Source: JAVBNT01 sp031551355 (GTDB taxonomy: Bacteria; Vulcanimicrobiota; CADAWZ01). Taken from it: a stretch of DNA of 64,000 bases. The stretch is taken from positions 62,001-126,000 of the forward strand of contig JAVBNT010000006.1 in NCBI GenBank assembly GCA_031551355.1, read 5' to 3'. This document shows positions 52,145 to 59,675 of the stretch, in pieces (position 1 is the first letter of the stretch; each line of letters starts with the position of its first letter). The notes under the pieces were generated by a model that searched no databases, was not told where the DNA came from, and worked only from the letters and a program-made list of their open reading frames with translations. The position numbers and the translations under genes were made by a program.

Positions 52145-52969
52145 ATGATAAAAAGAATAATAGTCGGCACCCTCCTCATAACAATATCGGTATTTCTTAT
52201 ACTGCACTCCAAATGGGCGATGGCACTGCTTATTTTTCCTGTAGGAATCGCCGGAGGAATTGAGTTTTACAATCTGGCAATACTAAAAGGAATAAAGCCC
52301 TCCAAACTAAACGGAGTTACAAGTATTGTCCTCATATATTTGGGAGCCCTGCTCCTAAAAGAATTCTATGTCATGGAACTGCTGACATTTCTTTTTATCT
52401 CAACTCTGTTTCTGTTTGTCTTCAGAAAAGACTACCATATATCCTGTTTCCTTGACGCCAGCGTAACGATTTTAGGATACATCTATGTCGGCTGGTTTTT
52501 TTCGTTAATATTCCAAATGCGCGAAGTTGAGGGGTTTATCAGCGCATACGGAATAACGCTTCAAAAAGGCGCGGCAATGGTATTATTTCTGGTGCTTGTA
52601 AACTCATTCACAGACACGGGCAGTTATTTTATCGGCAAAGCGATAGGAAAAAGAAAACTTTGTCCCCACATAAGTCCCAATAAAACAGTAGGCGGTTCAC
52701 TGGGAGGCGTTCTCTCGGCAATAGTAATCGCACTTATACTCGGCCCGCTTTTAAACCTGTCGGCAGGCCAATCAATATTTTTTGGTTTTGTTATCAGTAT
52801 CTTTGCTCAAATGGGAGATTTATGGGAATCGACTCTGAAAAGAGACGTTGCAGTCAAAGATTCCGGAGACGCAATTCCCGGACACGGAGGTGTGCTCGAC
52901 AGATTTGACTCTCTATTTATCAGCACTCCGGTGGCATACTATCTTTTTAAATATATGATCGGATTTTAG
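52145..52969 (+). CDS. cdsA: phosphatidate cytidylyltransferase
   Basis: CdsA makes CDP-diacylglycerol, the precursor of phospholipids, in the inner membrane. The protein has about seven hydrophobic segments and the family signature in SFTDTGSYFIGKAIGKRKL, SPNKTVGGSLGG and KRDVAVKDSGDAIPGHGGVL-DRFDSL. 274 residues is the usual size. It is tightly spaced between uppS and dxr. Confidence 0.96.
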   Translation: MIKRIIVGTLLITISVFLILHSKWAMALLIFPVGIAGGIEFYNLAILKGIKPSKLNGVTSIVLIYLGALLLKEFYVMELLTFLFISTLFLFVFRKDYHISCFLDASVTILGYIYVGWFFSLIFQMREVEGFISAYGITLQKGAAMVLFLVLVNSFTDTGSYFIGKAIGKRKLCPHISPNKTVGGSLGGVLSAIVIALILGPLLNLSAGQSIFFGFVISIFAQMGDLWESTLKRDVAVKDSGDAIPGHGGVLDRFDSLFISTPVAYYLFKYMIGF

Positions 52970-52973
52970 TTTG

Positions 52974-54125
52974 ATGAAAATATCCATAGTCGGTTCGACA
53001 GGTTCTATCGGAAAGCAGACTCTTGAGGTAATAAAAACTCACCCGCATGAATTCACCGTTACAGGTATTAGCGCCTTTAGCGACTGGCAGACACTTCTCG
53101 AACAGATAATTTCCTTCAAACCGTTAAAAGCTGCTATAACCGATGAAAAGGCCTTTTCCTGCCTCAGACAAAATCTTCCCCGCGACTGCAAAACCGAAAT
53201 AATCTCGGGAGCCGACGCGTCCGAATATATAGCATGTTTTGATGAAACGGAGCTTTCAGTCATCGCGACGGTTGGAATTTCCGGATTAAAGCCGGTGTTG
53301 TCCGCTATTAAAAAAAACAAACAGGTTGCTCTGGCAACTAAAGAAGCGCTTGTTGTCGGCGGCTCAATAGTAATGAAAGCTGCCAACGAAAAAGGAATAG
53401 AGCTGAGGCCGATTGACAGTGAACATTCGGCTGTATACCAGTGCCTCAAAAATGAAAGAAAATATTTGTCAAAAATAATCCTCACCTCATCAGGAGGTCC
53501 TTTCAGAGGCTGCAGAGATCTTGCAAACATCAGCATTTCACAGGTTCTGTCACACCCTACGTGGAAAATGGGCAGGAAGATAACCGTAGACTCGGCAACG
53601 CTAATGAACAAAGGATTCGAAGTTATTGAAGCCGCTTTTCTTTTCGGCGTATGCCATAGTATGATCGATGTCATTGTTCACCCTCAAAGTATAATCCATT
53701 CGATGGTTGAATTTTGCGACGGCTCCACACTGGCGCAGTTGTCGGCTCCGGATATGAGGCTTGCCATACAGTACGCCCTTTCCATGCCGGGGCGGTTAAG
53801 CAATAACTGGAACAGAATGGATCTGACTCAAATAGGTTCGCTGACATTTGAAAAACCGGATACCAAAACCTTTCCCTGCCTTGAATTTGCCTATGAGGCT
53901 CTTAAGACCGGAAAGACCATGCCGGCCGCACTGAATGGTGCCAATGAAGAAGTCGTAGCTGCTTTTCTGGACGGAAAAATAGCTTTTGGTGAAATTCCCA
54001 AAATAATCGAATCCGTAATTTCTTCACATCAGCCGCTTGATGAAACAAAGATGGAAAACCTGATGGAAGCAGATTCACAATCAAGAAAAAATGCGAGAGA
54101 AATAATCAGCAAACTCACAAGATAG
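52974..54125 (+). CDS. dxr: 1-deoxy-D-xylulose 5-phosphate reductoisomerase
   Basis: Dxr makes 2-C-methyl-D-erythritol 4-phosphate, the second step of the MEP pathway. The NADPH site is VGSTGSIGKQTLEVI; ALATKEALVVGG, IDSEHSAVYQCL, TSSGGPFRG and ATLMNKGFEVIEA follow, and the C-terminal domain has PAALNGANEEVVAAFLDGKI. I start at ATG 52974, 4 bases after the cdsA stop; a TTG just before it gives one extra residue. 383 residues is normal. The product leads, through IspG among others, to the isoprenoids used by UppS. Confidence 0.97.
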   Translation: MKISIVGSTGSIGKQTLEVIKTHPHEFTVTGISAFSDWQTLLEQIISFKPLKAAITDEKAFSCLRQNLPRDCKTEIISGADASEYIACFDETELSVIATVGISGLKPVLSAIKKNKQVALATKEALVVGGSIVMKAANEKGIELRPIDSEHSAVYQCLKNERKYLSKIILTSSGGPFRGCRDLANISISQVLSHPTWKMGRKITVDSATLMNKGFEVIEAAFLFGVCHSMIDVIVHPQSIIHSMVEFCDGSTLAQLSAPDMRLAIQYALSMPGRLSNNWNRMDLTQIGSLTFEKPDTKTFPCLEFAYEALKTGKTMPAALNGANEEVVAAFLDGKIAFGEIPKIIESVISSHQPLDETKMENLMEADSQSRKNAREIISKLTR

Positions 54126-54131
54126 GACAAT

Positions 54132-55481
54132 ATGGACACTACCAACATAAAACATGGCGAATACATCGGCGGAGAAAAACTCCCGGACAATCTGGTAAAA
54201 CTGCTGTCGGAATCAGATACCATTGCAATTGACACCGAAGCGGACAGTCTTCATCACTACTTCCACAGGGTCTGTCTTATACAGTTAAATGTAAACGAAA
54301 ACTATTTCATAATCGATCCATTGCAGTGCAAAGATATGGAAAAATTATTTTCTCTGTTTGCCGACAAACTCATAATACTGCACGGCGGAGACTATGACAT
54401 AAGGGTAATGAAGAGGGATTTTGGATTTATACCCCATAAAGTATTTGACACTATGATCGCCATGCAATTGCTTGGCTATGAAAAACTGGGACTGGCAGAT
54501 CTTGTTGAGAGGCATTTCAGGATCGTTCTGGCAAAAGGTCCGCAGAAAATGGACTGGTCCATGAGGCCGTTGCCGGAAAAAATGATCACATATGCAGTAA
54601 ATGACGTTAAATATCTTTTAAAACTGCATAAGATACTGATGAATGAGCTTGAGGAAAAAAACCGGGTAAACTGGGTTGAAGAAAACTGTGCGCATCTTAT
54701 AGAGTCTTCAGTAGCTGATAAAGGAGAGAATGACGAACTCTGGCGCATAAAGGGCTCATACGTCTTAAACAGAGCGGAACTCGAGTATTTAAAGGAACTA
54801 TGGCTTTGGCGAGAGGAAGAAGCAAAACTGACCAATGTTCCAGTTTTCAGAATATTCAAAAACGAATGGCTGCTTGAGCTTGCCAGATGGTGTGCCCAGG
54901 AAAAGGAAAAACCGCTAACAGAGTCTCCTCTTTACGGCCTGATATCGCCATGGAAAGAAAGAGCCTACAGGGCTCAGACGGCAATAAACAAAGCCAGAAA
55001 AACTAAGCCGTCAAAATGGCCGTTTGTCAAAAAACCGGTCTTGGGAAAACGCAAAGACGTCGATCCGGAAATAATGGAACTGCTAAAGAAAAAAAGGGAT
55101 GAAATTGCAACGGATCTAAAAGTAGATCCTCATGTAATACTTAATCATAAATCTCTGGCAACAGTAGCGTCAGCCCACATCGACAACGGTAATTTTTCGG
55201 AAACAGAAGACTTACAGCATTTCTACAATTGGCAAAAAGAGCTTTTATGGCCGTCTTTTATAAAAATAATAAACGATTGCATAGAAGAAAAAAACAAAAA
55301 ACGCAAACTCAAAAAAAGCAAAAAAACAAAACGCAGCGACAATCACTCTGCGGCGGCAGACACGCCCAACAGAAATAAATCTCACAGAGATAGTGAAAAA
55401 GCCGGCAGAAAAGAAAAAAGCGGCGGAGCCACGCCGTTGAGCGAAACGGTATCAGAAAGCAATGTCAGCGGCAGCCTGTAA
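54132..55481 (+). CDS. rnd: ribonuclease D (DEDDy exonuclease with HRDC domain)
   Basis: RNase D trims tRNA 3' ends. The exonuclease domain has DTEADSLHHY (first DE), ILHGGDYDIRVMKRDFG, DTMIAMQLLGYEKLGLADLV and YAVNDVKYLLKL with the DEDDy Tyr. An HRDC domain is near residues 215-290 and a second helical region follows. The last 80 residues are an unusual Lys/Arg/Ser-rich tail of low complexity (KKRKLKKSKKTKRS) that could bind RNA. It starts 6 bases after dxr. Confidence 0.92.
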   Translation: MDTTNIKHGEYIGGEKLPDNLVKLLSESDTIAIDTEADSLHHYFHRVCLIQLNVNENYFIIDPLQCKDMEKLFSLFADKLIILHGGDYDIRVMKRDFGFIPHKVFDTMIAMQLLGYEKLGLADLVERHFRIVLAKGPQKMDWSMRPLPEKMITYAVNDVKYLLKLHKILMNELEEKNRVNWVEENCAHLIESSVADKGENDELWRIKGSYVLNRAELEYLKELWLWREEEAKLTNVPVFRIFKNEWLLELARWCAQEKEKPLTESPLYGLISPWKERAYRAQTAINKARKTKPSKWPFVKKPVLGKRKDVDPEIMELLKKKRDEIATDLKVDPHVILNHKSLATVASAHIDNGNFSETEDLQHFYNWQKELLWPSFIKIINDCIEEKNKKRKLKKSKKTKRSDNHSAAADTPNRNKSHRDSEKAGRKEKSGGATPLSETVSESNVSGSL

Positions 55482-55488
55482 AACAAAA

Positions 55489-56169
55489 ATGACGGATAAA
55501 AGATATTTAAAAAACGGTCATGCAATATCAGAAAAAGAACAGCGGACTCTGAGTAAAAAAGCGGTTGCGATTGTCGGTTGCGGCGGCCTGGGCGGACATG
55601 TAATCGAATTGCTTTCACGCCTCGGAGTGGAGAATCTAACCGTTTTTGATCCCGACACTTTCGAGGAGACTAATCTGAACCGGCAAATTTTGTGTACAGC
55701 CGGAAACATCGGAGAAAGCAAAGTCCTGGCGGCGAAGGAAAGGATTGCATCCATTAATCCGTCCGTAAAAATCACTGCCGTAGAGGAGAAATTTACCGAA
55801 AACAATTCCTCAATAATAGCCGGGCACGACCTGATTATAGATGCCGTAGACTCCATACCGGCACGGCTTGAACTACAGGAATGCGCAGAAAAAATGGGTA
55901 TACCGCTGGTTCATGGAGCCATTGGCGGTTGGTACGGGCAGGTGTGCTCGGTGTTCCCCGGTGATGGGACACTTACCAAAATTTACCGGAATTTCCAAAG
56001 ACATGAGGCAGAAAAACCGCCTGGCAATATTTCATTTATGGCTTCACTGATAGCTTCCCTGCAGTCTTGTGAGGCTCTAAAAATACTGCTGAAAAAAGGC
56101 ACACCCATTAGAAATGGAGTGCTCCTTGTAAATCCCCTAAACAACAAAAGCCATTTTATAAAACTATAG
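55489..56169 (+). CDS. ThiF/HesA/MoeB-family E1-like adenylyltransferase
   Basis: The protein has the E1 ATP-binding fold: the start RYLKNGHAISEKEQRTLSKK, then VAIVGCGGLGGHV, FDPDTFEETNLNRQIL, KVLAAKERIASINPSVKI and DLIIDAVDSIPARLEL. Relatives activate the C-terminal glycine of small sulfur carriers (ThiS, MoaD) or act on a substrate's carboxylate. The zinc CxxC pairs of MoeB are absent, as in the HesA/TcdA-like branch. No sulfur-carrier gene is near, so the substrate is unknown. The ATG at 55489 fits the family start; an upstream ATG at 55462 overlaps rnd. Confidence 0.87.
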   Translation: MTDKRYLKNGHAISEKEQRTLSKKAVAIVGCGGLGGHVIELLSRLGVENLTVFDPDTFEETNLNRQILCTAGNIGESKVLAAKERIASINPSVKITAVEEKFTENNSSIIAGHDLIIDAVDSIPARLELQECAEKMGIPLVHGAIGGWYGQVCSVFPGDGTLTKIYRNFQRHEAEKPPGNISFMASLIASLQSCEALKILLKKGTPIRNGVLLVNPLNNKSHFIKL

Positions 56170-56205
56170 GCGTTTCACCGCTGTCTTCATTGATAATTAT
56201 GAAAA

Positions 56206-56680
56206 TTACTTATTTTCTAAACGTTGGATATAAATATCCTGACAACGGGAAAACACATACCGTGCCCCTTTATCCGCAAACAATGAAACGGTTGACGATT
56301 TAAATTGCAATGTATATTCGTTAATGACGTTAAAGCGGGCAAACGGAGCGTCCCTATCATAGTATATCAACAGCTCACCGTTCTCAAAATCGTAGTAGCA
56401 TGTTCCGTCAGAGCGTAGCTGCTGATGGGCGGTATTCCACCCCTGCCGTGCCGTCAGCATAAAGCGTGACCGAGCTCAACCGCCCAAAACGCTGTTTTTC
56501 AGTCATATTTTCCAGTGTGTAAGTCTTTGCTGTTCTCTGTACAATGGGGTAACAGTCATTACTTGCCCTGCTTATAGAAAATTCAAAGCCAAAAACAACC
56601 GCCAATGCTACCGCTGCGGTAATACCCACCCGTAGCGCTTTTTTGAATATGCCTTTATCGCAAAATTTCCTTAACACCAT
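56206..56680 (-). pseudogene. small membrane-anchored protein, frameshifted
   Basis: The first minus-strand frame, from ATG 56680 (GGGGTGG upstream), has a membrane segment (VGITAAVALAVVFGFEF) and ends VTLYADGTAGVEYRPSAATL. The second frame continues as SDGTCYYDFENGELLIYYD and ends at 56206 with RYVFSRCQDIYIQRLENK. Together they read as one protein with a C-terminal beta domain, so a frameshift lies at about 56405-56420. I recognise no family. The frameshift may be real or a sequencing error. Confidence 0.65.
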
Positions 56681-56710
56681 TATCCACCCCAAATCGTAGC
56701 AGGCTCAGAA

Positions 56711-57178
56711 ACCACCCCGTCGCTCCGCGACACCCCTCCAAGGAGGGGAATTTATTTAAATTGGTTCAATATAGCTAAAATTAACTCAAAACAAGGTCAG
56801 ACAATTAGTCCGATAATTTTTCACTAAATCAAAATTGATTGAAACCGGCGGGATGCTAAGGTAAATCCAATTTCGACGATTGAGCCGTAGTTTTCTACGG
56901 CGGAATGAGCGAATTGGATTTAACTCGCAGAACCACCCTGTCGCTCCGCGACACCCCTCCGGAGGAGGGGAATTTATTTAAATTGGTTCAAATATAGCTA
57001 AAATTAACTCAAAACAAGGTCTGACAATTAGTCCGATAATTTTTCATTAAATCAAAATTGATTGAAACCGGCGGAGATGCTAAGGTAAATCCAATTTCGA
57101 CGATTGAGCCGTAGTTTTCTACGGCGGAATGAGCGAATATTGGATTTAACGACGCAGATTCGCCGGTTTCAATCAATT
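56711..57178. repeat. tandem duplication (221-base offset) carrying hairpin-family elements
   Basis: The blocks starting near 56711 and 56932 are nearly identical. Each has a GC-rich stretch with CCCCTCC/GGAGGGG, an AT-rich part ending TAGTCCGATAATTTTTCA, and a hairpin-family element. In the first block the element has lost its right outer arm at about 56930, the junction. No gene is visible in this region. Confidence 0.8.
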
Positions 57179-57182
57179 TTAT
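57054..57182 (-). repeat. nested-hairpin element beginning on a stop codon, copy 3
   Basis: The outer stem (57054-57073 with 57161-57180) is perfect over 20 bases. Inside are GAGATGCTAAG, an inner stem AAATCCAAT/ATTGGATTT, the apical stem GCCGTAG/CTACGGC and GACGCAGATT on the return. The hslU TAA stop (57181-57179) overlaps its edge. The outer stem sequence is unrelated to copies 1 and 2. Confidence 0.85.
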
Positions 57183-58579
57183 AGGATGTAGCGGCTTAGA
57201 TCTTTATCCTCTACAATATCGGCAATCTCTTTCTTCACATACTCTCGGTCTATCGTGATTTTCTGACCCTCATAGTCGGGAGCATCGAAACTCAGAGACT
57301 CAAGCACCTTTTCAACTATTGTATGCAGCCGTCTGGCACCGATATTTTCCGTCTGTCTGTTAACGTCCTCCGAAAGCTGGGCAATTTCCTCAATGCCGTC
57401 CTCCGTAAACTCTATTTCCACACCTTCGGTAGCCAGCAGCTCCCGGTATTGCTTTACAAGGGCATTTTTAGGTTCGGTAAGAATTTTTATAAACTCATTG
57501 CGTTCAAGACTGTCAAGCTCTACGCGGATTGGGAAACGTCCCTGAAGTTCAGGAATCAAATCAGACGGTTTACTGACATGGAAAGCACCTGCGGCAATAA
57601 ACAGAACGTGATCCGTCTTAACAGGGCCGTATTTAGTATTCACAGTCGAGCCTTCAACGATGGGCAAAATATCCCTCTGCACTCCGCCCCTTGAAACATC
57701 AGGTCCATGACCGCTCTCTTTGCCGGCTATTTTGTCAAGTTCATCAAGAAAAATAATACCGTGCTGCTCAGCTTTTTCGATCGCTTCCCTTTTGACTTCT
57801 TCCATATCTATAAGCTTTTTGGCTTCTTCATAAGCGACGATCTTTTTGGCCTCGGCAATCGTAACTTTCCTTTTCTTCCTTTTTTTGGGCATCAGCCCGC
57901 CCAAAACATCCTGAAAGTTAAACCCCATTTCATCGAGCCCGGCACCGGAAAAAATATCGGCCATCGACGGAGAAACTTCCTCAACCTCTATTTCTATCGT
58001 CTGCGAATCAAGTTCTCCTGATTCAAGTTTATGCCTCAGGGAAGTATCTTCACCGGAAGTTTCTTCCGGAGTATCCGGTTCCTGGGAAACCGTCGGAGAA
58101 GAAATACCCATTCCTCCGAGCAGCATGCTTATAGGTGAAACACTCTGCTTGGCAGACGGTGAACCGCCATGCTTTAAAATAGACTCTATTTTATCAAGAG
58201 CCATCTGTTTTGATCTCTCCTCGACAGAGAGGTGTCTGGCCTTTTCAACCATACGCACAGAAGCCTCTGTGAGCTCTCTTACCATTGATTCAACATCCCT
58301 GCCGACATATCCGACTTCCGTGTATTTAGTTGCCTCAACCTTAATAAAAGGAGCATCGGTGAGCTTGGCCAGACGCCTGGCTATCTCGGTTTTACCTACG
58401 CCGGTCGGTCCAATCATCAGAATATTTTTCGGTATAATTTCATCTCTTATGTAATCAGGCAGCCTCTCGCGCCTATAGCGGTTACGAAGGGCAATGGCCA
58501 CAGCTTTTTTTGCTTTTTGCTGACCTATAATAAATTTATCAAGTTCTTCAACTATTTTTTTAGGTATTAGGGTGTTCAC
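57179..58579 (-). CDS. hslU: HslU, ATPase subunit of the HslUV protease
   Basis: HslU unfolds proteins for the HslV peptidase. The AAA core has IIGQQKAKKAVAIALRNRYRR, Walker A GPTGVGKTE (57-64), ATKYTEVGYVGRDVESMV and the Walker B strand GIIFLDELDKIAG. The I-domain contains an acidic, variable insert. The C-terminus ends LSRYIL, the peptide that docks into HslV. The GTG start at 58579 overlaps the previous gene by 20 bases and uses GGAGAG upstream. hslV is not in the window. The TAA overlaps a structured repeat. Confidence 0.97.
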   Translation of the reverse strand: MNTLIPKKIVEELDKFIIGQQKAKKAVAIALRNRYRRERLPDYIRDEIIPKNILMIGPTGVGKTEIARRLAKLTDAPFIKVEATKYTEVGYVGRDVESMVRELTEASVRMVEKARHLSVEERSKQMALDKIESILKHGGSPSAKQSVSPISMLLGGMGISSPTVSQEPDTPEETSGEDTSLRHKLESGELDSQTIEIEVEEVSPSMADIFSGAGLDEMGFNFQDVLGGLMPKKRKKRKVTIAEAKKIVAYEEAKKLIDMEEVKREAIEKAEQHGIIFLDELDKIAGKESGHGPDVSRGGVQRDILPIVEGSTVNTKYGPVKTDHVLFIAAGAFHVSKPSDLIPELQGRFPIRVELDSLERNEFIKILTEPKNALVKQYRELLATEGVEIEFTEDGIEEIAQLSEDVNRQTENIGARRLHTIVEKVLESLSFDAPDYEGQKITIDREYVKKEIADIVEDKDLSRYIL

Positions 58580-59639
58580 GCTCCATGCTCTCCTTGTCTA
58601 TATTAAAAATAATACTTTTAAGCTGGTTTTTTTCCAATTTGATTTTGCTGCCGCTTGGCGTTGTGAACAAAAATCCATCGGCTCCGGGAGATACAAATCC
58701 CTTATACTCTTTATCTTTGTATGTCACGATGGCATCAACGCGCCCCTTGCTGCCTAAAACAATGGACTTGAGCTGCTCAGGTTTAAAAGAACCGCTCTTC
58801 TCTACTCCCTCAAAATCTATTTTGAGGTTGCCTATTTTTCCCCAGATCTTACGACCGTCGGAAAGTTCAAGCAAATCAACTTCTTTCCATTCTTCCGCTG
58901 CTTTTGACGGAACAAGCATTTCATCAGTAACAGGAGAATCCTTTTCGGTTATCTGCGGAATCGGAAAACCGGCTGAATACTCGAGCATATTAACCTGCAG
59001 TCTGCCGCCGTCTATCTGATCAGGCCACAAAAGTGTTTTCAAAATAATTTTTCCCTTGCCCGTTTCCTTAATAGCACTGATTGCGTTATCGGAAGCAAGA
59101 TCAATTTTCAGAAGCGCTTTTACATCTCCGCCTGATTTAACGGCACTATATTGTTCTTCACCAATTTTTAAAATAAATACTGCTGCCCCGGTAACGCCGG
59201 TAAGCACAGGATGGCCGCCGTATGCAGAGGCAATAACAGCCATTCCCGGAAATTTCCTGGTATCACCAAACTCACCGTCCATCGGTTTGGCAAGTGTTCC
59301 CTGTGGATTTACAGGGGAGCTTTCCATACCGAAATAGTGTGCCAGCCTTGAATCATAAAACCATAATGTTCCGCCGCCGGCAACCCAATTCATCAAAACA
59401 GACGCAGTATCTTCATCAATTTTATCATACTGACACTGGAGCACTATTATTTTAGCAAAATCCGGCTTTTCCTTAAGAATTTTTATATCGTCAATATTTC
59501 TGTTTTTTATTACTTTAACACCGCATTCGCTTTCACTGTGAGCCTGTTTTTTTATCGACTCAGGAATCTCGGCACCCTGCACACCCATAATAAAAAATGA
59601 AATGAAAAACAGAACAATTACACTTAAAATCGTCTTCAC
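58560..59639 (-). CDS. exported protein of unknown function with GATase-like domain
   Basis: A signal peptide (KTILSVIVLFFISFFIMGVQG) is followed by a Rossmann-like domain (FAKIIVLQCQYDKIDEDTAS, MNWVAGGGTLWFYDSRLAH, GKGKIILKTLLWPDQIDG) resembling the DUF4159/glutamine-amidotransferase-like groups. The last 100 residues are a beta domain with DGRKIWGKIGNLKID and KDKEYKGFVSPGADGFLFT, like repeats seen in planctomycete-type proteins. Function is unknown. Its 3' end overlaps hslU by 20 bases. Confidence 0.7.
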   Translation of the reverse strand: MKTILSVIVLFFISFFIMGVQGAEIPESIKKQAHSESECGVKVIKNRNIDDIKILKEKPDFAKIIVLQCQYDKIDEDTASVLMNWVAGGGTLWFYDSRLAHYFGMESSPVNPQGTLAKPMDGEFGDTRKFPGMAVIASAYGGHPVLTGVTGAAVFILKIGEEQYSAVKSGGDVKALLKIDLASDNAISAIKETGKGKIILKTLLWPDQIDGGRLQVNMLEYSAGFPIPQITEKDSPVTDEMLVPSKAAEEWKEVDLLELSDGRKIWGKIGNLKIDFEGVEKSGSFKPEQLKSIVLGSKGRVDAIVTYKDKEYKGFVSPGADGFLFTTPSGSKIKLEKNQLKSIIFNIDKESMEREHPNT

Positions 59640-59675
59640 AAATAATTCCTCCGATAATTTTTTATCATAATTTTA

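Noticed and set aside
28694..57182. Integron attC sites as an explanation of the hairpins after stop codons
   Set aside because: attC sites also follow stop codons, but these elements lack the GTTRRRY and RYYYAAC core sites, sit after dispersed chromosomal genes, and no integrase is near.
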